NCBI GenBank assembly: GCA_947454525.1 | Contig: CANGJM010000011.1 | Location: 1 to 64,000 of the forward strand | DNA from: Flavobacteriales bacterium | GTDB taxonomy: Bacteria > Bacteroidota > Bacteroidia > Flavobacteriales_D > Crocinitomicaceae | Reading direction: 5' to 3' | DNA: 64,000 nt | Shown here: positions 42,100 through 51,361 of the stretch, piece after piece | Layout of the letters: every line of letters starts with the position of its first letter | How positions within the stretch are numbered: the stretch's first letter is position 1 | The notes under the pieces: model-generated | What the model was told of the DNA's origin: nothing | The model's database searches: none | The model's input: only the letters and a program-made list of their open reading frames with translations | Made by a program: the position numbers and the translations under genes

Positions 42100-42921
42100 A
42101 TGTGGAAGTCCGTTGAAAAACCCGTTCATCGCGGGAAATGGCGCAAATTCTTCGGGAAAGAATACTTTATTCTAAAGCGAAAGTGGCGTTGGTTGAACAA
42201 CAAACGTTCCTTCGCACGAAAACGCATACATTCGGGATTGGAACATGAATACATGAAGCACAAGTCCATGTTGTTACGACCATTGAAGGACGTGGACATG
42301 ATTCTGCAACACAACAAAGTGAAAAATTTGGAACTTGCCATCGGGCACATCCACGGGATTGTTATTCGTCCGGGAGAAACGTTTTCCATTTGGAAATTGG
42401 TTGGACGTCCAACAAAAAGCAAAGGATACCTAGACGGACTCACCTTGGAAAACGGTCAAATCGGGCGAGGAGTCGGCGGTGGACTTTGTCAACTTGGAAA
42501 CTTGCTGTATTGGATGGCGCTACATTCTCCTTTAGAAATCACCGAGCGTTGGAGACATGGATTCGATGTGTTTCCAGATATCAATCGAAGCATTCCCTTT
42601 GCTTGTGGCGCAACACTTTCGTACAATTATGTCGATTTACAACTAAGAAATTCCACGCAACAAGATTTCGTCATTGAACTTTGGTTGGACAAAAGCCATT
42701 TGAATGGACGTCTGACTTCCAACCTTCCTTCAGATTACACATATCAAGTCATTGAAACGGATCATCAAATTCAACAACAATGGTGGGGTGGCTACACAAG
42801 ACACAATCGGATTTGGAAAGAATCCACGCACAAAGATTCCGGAGAACAAACAATGGATTTAGTCACCGAAAACAATGCAATTATGATGTACAATCCCTTA
42901 CTCGAAGGTTCGAAGGGATGA
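42100..42921 (+). CDS. VanW family protein
   Basis: A 273-residue protein of the VanW family, originally found in vancomycin-resistance clusters but widespread with unknown function. Family-typical motifs are present: IVIRPGETFSIWKLVGRPTKSKGYLDGL and GRGVGGGLCQLGNLLYWMALHSPLEI, with the Gly-rich Cys-Gln segment. The basic N-terminal 60 residues contain no signal peptide or membrane helix. The gene follows the GH20 gene after 3 nt. A cell-envelope or peptidoglycan role is inferred from the family and its neighbour. Van resistance is not implied. Confidence 0.9.
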   Translation: MWKSVEKPVHRGKWRKFFGKEYFILKRKWRWLNNKRSFARKRIHSGLEHEYMKHKSMLLRPLKDVDMILQHNKVKNLELAIGHIHGIVIRPGETFSIWKLVGRPTKSKGYLDGLTLENGQIGRGVGGGLCQLGNLLYWMALHSPLEITERWRHGFDVFPDINRSIPFACGATLSYNYVDLQLRNSTQQDFVIELWLDKSHLNGRLTSNLPSDYTYQVIETDHQIQQQWWGGYTRHNRIWKESTHKDSGEQTMDLVTENNAIMMYNPLLEGSKG

Positions 42922-42970
42922 CTCGACAAACTCTTAACGTAAATCAAGGACTTGAACCTTTCTTCTGACG

Positions 42971-42978
42971 TACATTTG
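42971..42978 (+). promoter_or_regulatory. -7 box 4 nt before ATG of DOPA-dioxygenase-family gene
   Basis: TACATTTG then TCAC and the ATG at 42983. A TTG at about 42952-42954 gives 16-nt spacing. The predicted mRNA is leaderless. Confidence 0.55.
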
Positions 42979-42982
42979 TCAC

Positions 42983-43867
42983 ATGGAAAGAAAGACCTTC
43001 CTCAAACTCATCGGATTATCCACAATTGGAATGAGCATGACTAGTTTAGCTGATTTAAATCGTATGTCCCACGGATTTACGCATACACCAAAAATGCCCG
43101 TTCTCTTTGTAGGACATGGAAGTCCCATGAATGCGATTGAAGAAAATCAATTCGTGCAAGGATTCCGAAATGCAGCGAAGTCGATACCAAAACCGAATGC
43201 CATTCTATGTGTTTCGGCACATTGGTTAACGAACGGAACAAAGGTGACCGCGATGGGCATGCCGCCAACGATTCACGATTTTGGTGGATTTCCACAAGCT
43301 TTGTTTGATGTCCAATATCCCGCTCCTGGAAGTCCAGAACTAGCGAAAGAAGCGCAAGCTTTACTGGCTCCAACACATGTCGATTTAGACGATGCGTGGG
43401 GACTCGATCACGGAACATGGTCAGTACTCAAACATTTTTATCCCGATGCAGATATTCCGGTTATTCAGTTAAGCATCGATTATGGAAAACCCATGCAATG
43501 GCATTTTGACTTGGCTAAACAGTTACAAGCCCTGCGCGAAAAAGGAGTGCTGATTATCGGAAGCGGAAACATGGTTCACAATCTTGGACGCGTGGATTTC
43601 AGTCGCATCAACGAAGTTGGCTACGGCTATGACTGGGCAATCGAAGCACGTTCTGTACTGAACAAAGAACTTCTGGAGGGAAATTTCCAAGCCTTGATCG
43701 ATTACCAAAAAGGTCCGAAGTCCTTGCAACTCGCCATTCCAACTCCGGATCACTACATTCCCCTACTCTATACCTTGGGACTCAAAACAAAAACAGATGA
43801 ACTGACTTTGTTTAACGATCAATTACTTGCGGGAAGTTTAAGCATGACTTCTGTCCGAATTGGATAG
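42983..43867 (+). CDS. ygiD: 4,5-DOPA extradiol dioxygenase family protein (YgiD-like)
   Basis: A 294-residue class III extradiol dioxygenase (LigB superfamily). Metal ligands are visible as His in [15 protein letters not shown], His in [12 protein letters not shown], and His in [17 protein letters not shown], with SGNMVHNLG near the C-terminus. E. coli YgiD opens the ring of DOPA, giving betalamic-type products; other members act on aromatic diols. The N-terminal residues [22 protein letters not shown] look like a signal or Tat-type peptide, but only one basic pair (ERK) is present, so export is uncertain. It is a single gene upstream of menB. Confidence 0.9.
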   Translation: MERKTFLKLIGLSTIGMSMTSLADLNRMSHGFTHTPKMPVLFVGHGSPMNAIEENQFVQGFRNAAKSIPKPNAILCVSAHWLTNGTKVTAMGMPPTIHDFGGFPQALFDVQYPAPGSPELAKEAQALLAPTHVDLDDAWGLDHGTWSVLKHFYPDADIPVIQLSIDYGKPMQWHFDLAKQLQALREKGVLIIGSGNMVHNLGRVDFSRINEVGYGYDWAIEARSVLNKELLEGNFQALIDYQKGPKSLQLAIPTPDHYIPLLYTLGLKTKTDELTLFNDQLLAGSLSMTSVRIG

Positions 43868-43910
43868 CTATTTTCTTCAAAAAGAAACATTCCATTGACG
43901 TCGGATGTTG

Positions 43911-43918
43911 TACCTTTG
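43911..43918 (+). promoter_or_regulatory. -7 box of menB
   Basis: TACCTTTG matches the consensus; the leader to the ATG at 43933 is about 10 nt. No clear TTG at the -33 position. Confidence 0.5.
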
Positions 43919-43932
43919 CAAAAACTTTTTTT

Positions 43933-44754
43933 ATGGCTACGCGTAATTGGCAAACAATTAAAAAATACGAAGACATTAAATTCGAGTTCTTCGAAGGAAT
44001 TGGTAAAATCACGATTAATCGTCCACGCGTATACAACGCGTTTCGTCCAGAGACGAATTTCGAAATGTTGGACGCGATGAACATCTGTCGCGAACGTCCG
44101 GACATCAACGTGGTTGTGTTCACCGGAGAAGGCGACAAAGCATTCTGTTCAGGCGGCGATCAAAACGTAAAAGGCGTTGGTGGATACATTTCTGAAAATG
44201 GTGTTCCTCGTTTAAATGTTTTGGATTTACACAAAGCCATTCGTTCCCTGCCTAAACCAGTTATTGCCATGGTGAATGGATATGCGATTGGTGGTGGACA
44301 CGTACTTCACGTTGTGTGCGATTTAACGATTGCTTCAGAAAATGCGATTTTTGGTCAAACTGGACCGAAAGTAGGAAGTTTTGACGGAGGATTCGGTTCT
44401 TCGTACTTGGCGCGCCACGTCGGACAGAAAAAAGCACGTGAAATTTGGTTCCTTTGTAATCAATACACCGCTGAAGAAGCAGAAAAAATGGGCATGGTCA
44501 ACAAAGTTGTTCCATTTGACCAATTAGAAGATACCGTTGTTGAATGGTCAAAAACGATCATGAAAAGAAGTCCATTGGCAATCCGCATGATCAAACGTGC
44601 AATGAATGCTGAACTAGACGGACAACACGGATTAATGGAATTGGCTGGCGATGCTACCCTACTCTATTATTTAACCGAAGAAGCACAAGAAGGAAAACAT
44701 GCCTTCCTAGAAAAAAGAGATCCTGATTTTTTACAATACCCAAAATTCCCTTGA
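43933..44754 (+). CDS. menB: 1,4-dihydroxy-2-naphthoyl-CoA synthase
   Basis: A 273-residue crotonase-superfamily enzyme of menaquinone synthesis, converting O-succinylbenzoyl-CoA to DHNA-CoA. Visible features: [17 protein letters not shown] (substrate loop), [17 protein letters not shown] (oxyanion loop and second loop with Gly-Gly-Asp), [40 protein letters not shown] (core) and an Arg/Asp-rich C-terminus [15 protein letters not shown] typical for MenB. It is followed after 1 nt by the dipeptidase gene. Other men genes are not in the window. Confidence 0.95.
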   Translation: MATRNWQTIKKYEDIKFEFFEGIGKITINRPRVYNAFRPETNFEMLDAMNICRERPDINVVVFTGEGDKAFCSGGDQNVKGVGGYISENGVPRLNVLDLHKAIRSLPKPVIAMVNGYAIGGGHVLHVVCDLTIASENAIFGQTGPKVGSFDGGFGSSYLARHVGQKKAREIWFLCNQYTAEEAEKMGMVNKVVPFDQLEDTVVEWSKTIMKRSPLAIRMIKRAMNAELDGQHGLMELAGDATLLYYLTEEAQEGKHAFLEKRDPDFLQYPKFP

Positions 44755-44755
44755 T

Positions 44756-46192
44756 ATGTCAGTAAGAGACCTACAACCAAACGCATTATGGAACCATTTT
44801 GCTGATTTGAATGCCGTTCCTCGTCCTTCGAAAAAAGAAGAACGCGTGCGTCAATTCATGATCGATTTTGGAAACTCATTGAACTTGAAAACGGTGGAAG
44901 ATGCCATCGGAAACGTGTACATCTATAAAGCAGCAACTGCGGGAATGGAAAATCGTCCAACGGTGATTCTTCAAGCGCACTTGGACATGGTTCATCAAAA
45001 GAATTCCGACACGACTTTCGACTTCGATCAGCAAGGAATCGAAATGATTGTCGATGGTGATTGGGTACGTGCAAACGGAACAACACTTGGTGCCGATAAC
45101 GGAATTGGCGTAGCAGCAATCATGGCGATTTTGTCCTCGACAGATATTCCACATCCAGCGGTTGAAGCATTTTTCACGGTGGACGAAGAAACAGGAATGA
45201 CGGGAGCCATCAAAATGGACCCAAGCTTTTTGAGTGGATCGATTCTATTGAACATTGACACCGAAGACGACGACGAATTATCCATCGGATGCGCCGGAGG
45301 AATCGACACAAATACGACCTACGCTTACGGACAAGTTCCATTAGAAGGAGAATCGTTCACCCTTTCCGTTCGCGGATTGTTGGGCGGACATTCCGGAATG
45401 GACATCGACAAAGGACGTGGAAATGCAAACAAATGGATGGCGAGAATCCTTTGGGAAATGAAACAAGTGACAAACATCCAATTGATTTCCTTCGATGGTG
45501 GAAGTTTGCGCAATGCCATTCCGCGTGAAGCAACTGCGGTGATTGCTAGCAGCGATATTTCTGCTGTAAAATCAGTCTTCGCAGAGATTTCAGCAACGTT
45601 GAAAGAAGAATACGTAAGCATTGAACCAAATTGTCAATTTGACCTTCAAGCGACAGCGACATCAGAACAAGCGATGGCAGAGAACGATTTCTCGAAAATC
45701 ATTTCCTTGCTTTGTTCCGTTCACAATGGCGTTTACAGAATGAGTCCAGACATCGCTGGCTTGGTAGAAACATCTTCCAGTTTAGCGAGAATCATTATCA
45801 AGGACGGAAGTTTTGTTTCACAATCCTTGCAACGAAGCAGCGTTGAATCAACGAAACGCGAAGTTTGCATGGTGATGCGTGGTGCCTTCGAAAATGCAGG
45901 CTGTCACGTAGAACAAACAGGCGATTATCCAGGTTGGAAACCAAATCCAAATTCGGGTATTTTGAACGTCATGGAAAACTTATACCACGAACTTTTCAAC
46001 GAAAAAGTACAGGTGAAAGCGTGTCACGCAGGATTGGAATGTGGGATTTTAGGAAAGCACCTTCCAGGAGTGGACATGATTTCTTTCGGACCAAATATCC
46101 GCGCAGCACATTCACCGGATGAAAAAGTACAGATTTCTTCTGTTCAGAAATTCTGGAACTATTATTTAGAAACCTTTAAAAGAATTGCTTGA
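44756..46192 (+). CDS. pepD: aminoacyl-histidine dipeptidase (PepD/M20 type)
   Basis: A 478-residue cytosolic zinc dipeptidase of family M20C, which cleaves dipeptides such as carnosine-type X-His and Gly-Gly. Metal-ligand motifs: QAHLDMVHQKN (His), TLGADNGIGVAAIMA (bridging Asp), FFTVDEETGMTGA (Glu-Glu) and, near the C-terminus, ACHAGLECGILG (His). Length is normal. It is expressed with menB (1-nt gap). The linkage is probably coincidental. Confidence 0.93.
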   Translation: MSVRDLQPNALWNHFADLNAVPRPSKKEERVRQFMIDFGNSLNLKTVEDAIGNVYIYKAATAGMENRPTVILQAHLDMVHQKNSDTTFDFDQQGIEMIVDGDWVRANGTTLGADNGIGVAAIMAILSSTDIPHPAVEAFFTVDEETGMTGAIKMDPSFLSGSILLNIDTEDDDELSIGCAGGIDTNTTYAYGQVPLEGESFTLSVRGLLGGHSGMDIDKGRGNANKWMARILWEMKQVTNIQLISFDGGSLRNAIPREATAVIASSDISAVKSVFAEISATLKEEYVSIEPNCQFDLQATATSEQAMAENDFSKIISLLCSVHNGVYRMSPDIAGLVETSSSLARIIIKDGSFVSQSLQRSSVESTKREVCMVMRGAFENAGCHVEQTGDYPGWKPNPNSGILNVMENLYHELFNEKVQVKACHAGLECGILGKHLPGVDMISFGPNIRAAHSPDEKVQISSVQKFWNYYLETFKRIA

Positions 46193-46220
46193 TCTCCACC
46201 CATCAAGAAATCAAAATCCT

Positions 46221-46228
46221 TATTTTTA
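46221..46228 (+). promoter_or_regulatory. -7 box 4 nt before ATG of ribBA
   Basis: TATTTTTA (one mismatch to TAnnTTTG), then GCAC and the ATG at 46233; leaderless transcript predicted. This leaves no room for an FMN riboswitch. Confidence 0.45.
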
Positions 46229-46232
46229 GCAC

Positions 46233-47444
46233 ATGAATTTTCAATTAAATACAATCGAAGAAGCCATTTCAGAAATCCAACAAGGACGCGTAGTCATTGT
46301 AGTGGATGACGAAGGACGTGAAAACGAAGGCGACTTCTTAACAGCAGCAAGAAACGCGACCCCCGAAGTCATCAATTTCATGGCGACACACGGACGCGGT
46401 TTGATCTGCGCTCCAATCAGTGAAGAACGTTGTGATGCTTTAGGATTAGAAATGATGGTGCAGAGTAATTCTGCTGCCTACGAAACACCGTTCACGGTGA
46501 GCATTGATTTAATTGGACACGGATGTACAACCGGAATTTCTGCAAGTGATCGTTCTAAAACGATTTTAGCCTTAATTGACCCGACGATTCGACCAGAAGA
46601 ATTAGGGAAACCTGGACACATTTTCCCATTAAGAGCACGCAAGGGCGGCGTTTTGCGTCGTGCAGGACATACAGAAGCAGCGGTGGATTTATCCCGTTTA
46701 GCTGGATTCGAAGAAGCAGGTGTAATCGTTGAAATCTTGAATGAAGATGGAACGATGGCACGTGTCCCAAGTTTGATTGAAATCGCGAAAAAATTCGATT
46801 TAAAAATAGTTTCCATCGAGGATTTGATCAAATACCGTGTGGAACATGAGTCCTTGATTGAAGAACAAGTTTCCGTTCACATGCCGACAGAATTCGGTGA
46901 TTTTCAATTGCGCGCGTTCAAAGACACGAGCAACGACCAAGATCATTTGGTATTGACAAAAGGAACATGGACAAAAGATGAACCCGTATTGGTTCGTGTG
47001 CATTCCTCTTGTTTAACCGGAGACATTTTTGGTTCGTGTCGTTGCGACTGTGGACCTCAATTGCACAAAGCGATGGAAGTCATTGAAAAAGAAGGAAAAG
47101 GCGCGATTGTTTACATGAATCAAGAAGGAAGAGGAATCGGACTTTTAAATAAATTGAAAGCCTACAAATTGCAAGAAGAAGGATTAGACACCTACGAAGC
47201 AAATGAGAAATTAGGATTCAAAGCAGACGAAAGAGATTACGGAATTGGTGCACAAATCATCCGTTCCATCGGAATTTCCAAAATGCGTTTGATGTCCAAC
47301 AACCCAAAGAAACGTACCGGTTTAATTGGCTACGGATTAGAAATCGTTGAAAACGTTGGCTTGGAAATAGCAAGCAATGTGCACAATCAACATTACTTGG
47401 AAACGAAACGCGACAAAATGGGTCACAACCTAAAACTAGACTAA
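46233..47444 (+). CDS. ribBA: bifunctional DHBP synthase / GTP cyclohydrolase II (riboflavin synthesis)
   Basis: A 403-residue fusion that supplies both precursors of riboflavin. Residues 1-205 are DHBP synthase (RibB): [17 protein letters not shown], then [12 protein letters not shown], and [30 protein letters not shown]. Residues about 210-403 are GTP cyclohydrolase II (RibA): zinc Cys in [19 protein letters not shown] and the GTP-binding NQEGRGIGL with a C-terminal [14 protein letters not shown]. The Arg finger and catalytic Glu motifs of both halves look intact. It is followed directly (TAAATG) by the LolD-like ATPase gene. Confidence 0.97.
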   Translation: MNFQLNTIEEAISEIQQGRVVIVVDDEGRENEGDFLTAARNATPEVINFMATHGRGLICAPISEERCDALGLEMMVQSNSAAYETPFTVSIDLIGHGCTTGISASDRSKTILALIDPTIRPEELGKPGHIFPLRARKGGVLRRAGHTEAAVDLSRLAGFEEAGVIVEILNEDGTMARVPSLIEIAKKFDLKIVSIEDLIKYRVEHESLIEEQVSVHMPTEFGDFQLRAFKDTSNDQDHLVLTKGTWTKDEPVLVRVHSSCLTGDIFGSCRCDCGPQLHKAMEVIEKEGKGAIVYMNQEGRGIGLLNKLKAYKLQEEGLDTYEANEKLGFKADERDYGIGAQIIRSIGISKMRLMSNNPKKRTGLIGYGLEIVENVGLEIASNVHNQHYLETKRDKMGHNLKLD

Positions 47445-48095
47445 ATGCTAAAGGCAACAGGAATACAAAAAGCGTACGGCGATCTTTCGATCTTGAAAGG
47501 CGTTGACTTAACTGTTGCTTCTGGGGAAGTGATTTCCATCGTTGGATCTTCCGGCGCTGGAAAAACAACCTTACTACAAATATTAGGAACCTTGGATCGT
47601 CCAGACCAAGGTGAATTGCTCATTGATGGCATCAATCCATTTACGCTTTCCTCCAAAGGACTCGCGGATTTTCGCAATAAATCCATTGGATTCATCTTTC
47701 AGTTTCATCAATTGTTACCGGAATTCTCCGCCTTGGAAAATGCGATGTTACCCGCGTTGATTGGTGGAAAAAGCAAAAAAGAAGCCGAAGAAAGCGCACA
47801 GCACTTGTTTCAAAAATTGAACATCGGACACCGTACAACGCACAAACCGTCGGAATTGTCCGGAGGTGAGCAACAACGCGTCGCGGTTTGTCGTTCCTTG
47901 ATGAATCAACCTGCGGTGATCTTCGCAGACGAACCCTCCGGAAACTTGGACACCAAAAACGCACAGGAATTACATGAATTGTTTTTTCAATTACGCGAAG
48001 AATTCAAGCAAACCTTCGTGATAGTAACACACAACGAATCCTTCGCTCAAATGGCGGATCGTTCCTTGGTGATGCGTGATGGAAATTTCATCTAA
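47445..48095 (+). CDS. ABC transporter ATP-binding protein, LolD-like
   Basis: A 216-residue ATPase of the LolD/MacB type, which powers lipoprotein release from the inner membrane. Walker [10 protein letters not shown] near residue 36; [25 protein letters not shown] is the LolD-like Q-loop; [32 protein letters not shown] gives the signature and Walker [13 protein letters not shown] the switch His. It starts one base after the ribBA stop and precedes a TIGR02757 gene. The permease partner (LolC/E) is not adjacent. Confidence 0.9.
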   Translation: MLKATGIQKAYGDLSILKGVDLTVASGEVISIVGSSGAGKTTLLQILGTLDRPDQGELLIDGINPFTLSSKGLADFRNKSIGFIFQFHQLLPEFSALENAMLPALIGGKSKKEAEESAQHLFQKLNIGHRTTHKPSELSGGEQQRVAVCRSLMNQPAVIFADEPSGNLDTKNAQELHELFFQLREEFKQTFVIVTHNESFAQMADRSLVMRDGNFI

Positions 48096-48100
48096 ACGCT

Positions 48101-48853
48101 GTGAGTCCAAGTGAATTAAAAGAATTCCTCGATTTCAAAGCGTCCTTCTACGAGCAAGGACATTTCTTGGAAGAAGATCCCATTCAACTCCCCCATCGAT
48201 ATAACCAGAAAGAGGACATTGAAATTGTGGCCTTCCTTGTATCCATGATTGCTTGGGGAAACCGAAAAAGCATTGTCAAAAGTGGTGAACGCATCATCAA
48301 CATCATGGGAAATTCACCCTATGATTACATCATGTCCTACACGGGCGAGATTCCAACATCGTTTGTCCACCGCACTTTCAACAACCAAGACCTCAGTGGC
48401 TTTTTTTCGTGTTTACACAGACTTTACCAGGACCAAGGACTCGAAGCTGCTTTTTCCAAACAACAGGCCACAGACGACTTGAAAATGCGCATCACACACT
48501 TTCGTGAAGAATTTTTCAAGGGTGAACATTTGTCCAGAACGCACAAACACATTTCCAATCCTGCTTCCGGTTCCGCAGCGAAACGCTTGGTCATGTTCCT
48601 CCGATGGATGGTTCGTTCAGCCGACAAAGGCGTAGACTTCGGAATATGGAAAAGCATTTCCACTTCCGAATTAATGATTCCCCTAGATGTCCACACCGGC
48701 AATGTCGCACGTAAACTCGGACTCCTCACCCGCACACAAAACGACTGGAAAACAAACGAAGAACTCATCGACACCTTCCGTTCCTTTGACGCAAACGATC
48801 CAGCAAAATACGATTTCGCCCTATTTGGATTAGGAGCGTATGAGGGGTTTTGA
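48101..48853 (+). CDS. TIGR02757 family protein (DUF2400)
   Basis: A 250-residue soluble helical protein matching the TIGR02757 pattern: DPIQLPHRYNQKEDIEIVAFLVSMIAWGNRKSIVKSGERIINIMGNSPYDYI near the start and LIPLDVHTGNVARKLGLL, RTQNDWKTNEELIDTFRSFDANDPAKYDFALFGLGAYEG near the end. The family is related to HhH-GPD DNA glycosylases; function is unknown but may be DNA repair. The start is a GTG at 48101, 5 nt after the LolD-like stop; no ATG is available in frame upstream. Confidence 0.9.
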   Translation: MSPSELKEFLDFKASFYEQGHFLEEDPIQLPHRYNQKEDIEIVAFLVSMIAWGNRKSIVKSGERIINIMGNSPYDYIMSYTGEIPTSFVHRTFNNQDLSGFFSCLHRLYQDQGLEAAFSKQQATDDLKMRITHFREEFFKGEHLSRTHKHISNPASGSAAKRLVMFLRWMVRSADKGVDFGIWKSISTSELMIPLDVHTGNVARKLGLLTRTQNDWKTNEELIDTFRSFDANDPAKYDFALFGLGAYEGF

Positions 48854-49049
48854 GAATTCAGTTTTTCCCTCTTCCAAACGAGTGAATATCTTCAGAATTA
48901 ACAACAATCAATCCGGCAGCGTGTTTATTTTGTTTTGAATTTCAGGATAACGGTATTGAAATATTTTATCTTTACTAAATAAAATAAATTGAGATTAACA
49001 TAATTACCAAAAGATTGGAAGAATAAGTATTCCATTATACCCATTTCAT

Positions 49050-50468
49050 ATGAAATATTACCTAATTATCATATCCATTGCAATTTCACAATTGCTTACC
49101 GCTCAAAGTGGGAACACGTTCACCGTTGGAATGAGTTCTGGATTAGGAATGTCAAAAAACACCACCCTTGGTGAAAACAAACAACTGGACAATCTTTCTA
49201 ATATTCATACGGCATTAAATTTCAGCTACGGGATAAAACTTCCAAAAAATCTAAGTTGCGACCTTAATTTCAGCCTAGATAACATTAGTTATTTCCCATA
49301 TCCGATAGATATAGGAAGGTGGACTACTGGGCAATATTTAAGTAGTAATCTAGGTGCTGGATTACGCTATAAAAACCCTATTAAAACTAACTTTTTTTCT
49401 CTAGGGCTTAGCGGAGGATTTAAATTAATGAGGAACGGTCAATCGAGCTATCAAGCATACACAGGATCGTACCTTTCAAAAACCAACTATCAATTTGAAG
49501 GAACTGCAAATCCATTTATGAGGCTGCAATTCGGTTACGAATTTCCACTAAAAAATAAAAATTTAATAGGAATTGATTTAAGTTTCAATGGGTCTTTTCG
49601 CCCCATCTACTCCATGGAGTTCAACTATACCGACTCAGGACCTTCCTCCCATGGTACATATACGTATTCGGGAAACAGTATTCATTTAGGCGTACATTAT
49701 ACATGGACGAAAAATAAAAAAAATGCTGATATAGAAACTTTTTTGAAGGACAGTGTAAATCGCAAGGAAGCAAAAAAAATAGTTACGATAAACAATCGTT
49801 TTCAATCTTCGAAAGCTGTATTAATTCAACTACATCAAGGTGGATTTATGAATCAAAGTAAGATTAGGAATATTTCGGATAATGTTTTCAAAAACGCCTC
49901 AGCGCCGAGTTCTAGTACTCGCCTAAACGCTACCATTGGATGGAAAAATAATTGGTCTTTTCAACCCGGTGTTTCCATTGATTCGTATTTTCTGTGGTTG
50001 CGAAAAAATTTCTCGGGTTTAAGTGGGTCTAGTCTTTTCAATTTATTTACGGTTGATTTAGGCATGCAAAGAAGGATGCTTTCCTTTCCAAAAACGAATA
50101 GGTATTTGTGTAATGTTAACGGAGGAATTTCATTCTCCTACTTAAGTGGTAGCGGAGGTGGAGGCGGATCTGTTACGTCCTTCGACTATAATACGAACCA
50201 AGTCATTTTATCCTATAACTATTCGTACCAATACAACAACAAAATTTTTCCTTTGGCATATATCGGGGTAAGTAAAGACCTTAGATTAAGTAATCACATT
50301 CTGTTTACTATTGCTTACCGTCATCAGTTTGGTTTGAGTAAAGGAATGCTCATTCCTTTTAACTATACAGCAGAAAATCAAGCAACCGTTTTCACTCAAA
50401 TTAGGGTGAATGGAAATGCCGATTGTCTTAGTTTTGGATTGACTTATCGTTTCAACAATAAAAGATAA
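49050..50468 (+). CDS. exported beta-barrel protein, unknown function
   Basis: A 472-residue protein with a signal peptide ending in LLTAQ. It has two similar halves: residues about 20-225 and 260-470 each start with a strand pair (GNTFTVGMSSGLGMS...; GWKNNWSFQPGVSIDSYF...) and end in long strands (SIHLGVHYTWTKNKK; ADCLSFGLTYRFNNKR), with Gly/Ser-rich loops (SGSGGGGGSV). This suggests one barrel with a loop insertion, or two fused small barrels. Outer-membrane location is likely. No family recognised. Confidence 0.6.
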   Translation: MKYYLIIISIAISQLLTAQSGNTFTVGMSSGLGMSKNTTLGENKQLDNLSNIHTALNFSYGIKLPKNLSCDLNFSLDNISYFPYPIDIGRWTTGQYLSSNLGAGLRYKNPIKTNFFSLGLSGGFKLMRNGQSSYQAYTGSYLSKTNYQFEGTANPFMRLQFGYEFPLKNKNLIGIDLSFNGSFRPIYSMEFNYTDSGPSSHGTYTYSGNSIHLGVHYTWTKNKKNADIETFLKDSVNRKEAKKIVTINNRFQSSKAVLIQLHQGGFMNQSKIRNISDNVFKNASAPSSSTRLNATIGWKNNWSFQPGVSIDSYFLWLRKNFSGLSGSSLFNLFTVDLGMQRRMLSFPKTNRYLCNVNGGISFSYLSGSGGGGGSVTSFDYNTNQVILSYNYSYQYNNKIFPLAYIGVSKDLRLSNHILFTIAYRHQFGLSKGMLIPFNYTAENQATVFTQIRVNGNADCLSFGLTYRFNNKR

Positions 50469-50509
50469 TGTGACTTGACTTGTGAAATAATTATTATTTA
50501 ACTTATCTT

Positions 50510-50968
50510 ATGAAATTTCAAATAATCATTTTTTGTTTTGCGTTTTCAAACTTTGTTCATGCACAAATCTCCGATTACAAAGAATACCGCAAAACACAAG
50601 TCAAATTAACTTGTACGCCGCAAGACTCATTAACAATTGTTAATAAACTTAATGAATTACTGTTGCTTGACACTAGTCAATTCACAACAAATCTAGATTG
50701 GTACTACCAAGATTTAGGTTGGGCTTATTACAAAAGTTTCATGGAATTAAAAGACAGCAGTTTACTCGGAAAGTCAATCGATGCCTACCTCAAACAAAAA
50801 GAGCCAGGTTCAAACGATTATTGGAATATCATGCATATATACTTTATTCAGCATGATTGTGAGAATGGTGAAAAATATTTAGCCTTATACAAAAAGAACA
50901 CTTCCCGAGAATTTTATAAGGAAAGAAAAGAACAAATTTCAAGAATTCGCAAGCGATGTGAGGGGTGA
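50510..50968 (+). CDS. exported small helical protein (TPR-like)
   Basis: A 152-residue protein with a signal peptide (KFQIIIFCFAFSNFVHAQ). The mature part has helix pairs resembling TPR units (LNELLLLDTSQFTTNLDWYYQDLGWAYYKSFMEL, SLLGKSIDAYLKQKEPGSNDYWNIMHIYFI) and Cys residues near the C-terminus. It is probably periplasmic. A short stretch like its central DNA (DWYYQDLG region) recurs downstream at about 53850-53900. No family recognised. Confidence 0.6.
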   Translation: MKFQIIIFCFAFSNFVHAQISDYKEYRKTQVKLTCTPQDSLTIVNKLNELLLLDTSQFTTNLDWYYQDLGWAYYKSFMELKDSSLLGKSIDAYLKQKEPGSNDYWNIMHIYFIQHDCENGEKYLALYKKNTSREFYKERKEQISRIRKRCEG

Positions 50969-50996
50969 ATCCACATTCAACCTAAAACTTTATCCA

Positions 50997-51122
50997 ATGA
51001 TTACAAGTAATCAAGCAACAATTATCAAGAATGTCCTTGACAGAATCAATCCTACACTGATTGGTGTTTTTGGTTCATATGCGCGTGGAGAAGAAAACGA
51101 AAAAAGTGATGTAATTCTTTAA
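50997..51122 (+). pseudogene. truncated 5' fragment of the MNT nucleotidyltransferase gene
   Basis: About 110 bp from the ATG are nearly identical to the 5' end of the gene at 53548, with only a few base differences, then the sequence diverges and stops after 41 codons. The fragment keeps GSYARG and GEENEKSD but ends just before the second Asp (the DxD), so it cannot bind metal or catalyse. It lies about 2.5 kb from the intact gene. The rest of the gap 50969-51361 is AT-rich non-coding DNA. Confidence 0.75.
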
Positions 51123-51361
51123 ACTTCCTTGATTAAAAAACTAGTTCCAATTTGAACTGATACCATGAAGCTTTTGTTTAGTGGTGGTTGAGATTTGTAA
51201 GAAATATTGTGTAAATTAGGATTGTGAAATTATACATAATCGTTATTTTCTTTCACCATCATACTTTTTAAAAACACCTTATTTTAATCTCGCTAATAGA
51301 ATTAAAAAACTATTTAGATCAAAATTTTTCCCTTCGAAATAAACAAACATAAATACACTTA

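Noticed and set aside
42100-42921. Vancomycin-resistance gene cluster
   Set aside because: Only a VanW-family protein is present. No vanH, vanA/B, vanX or vanS/R genes are nearby, and this organism is Gram-negative.
46193-46232. FMN riboswitch upstream of ribBA
   Set aside because: The gap is 40 bp and the promoter box lies 4 nt from the ATG, so there is no leader to hold an aptamer.
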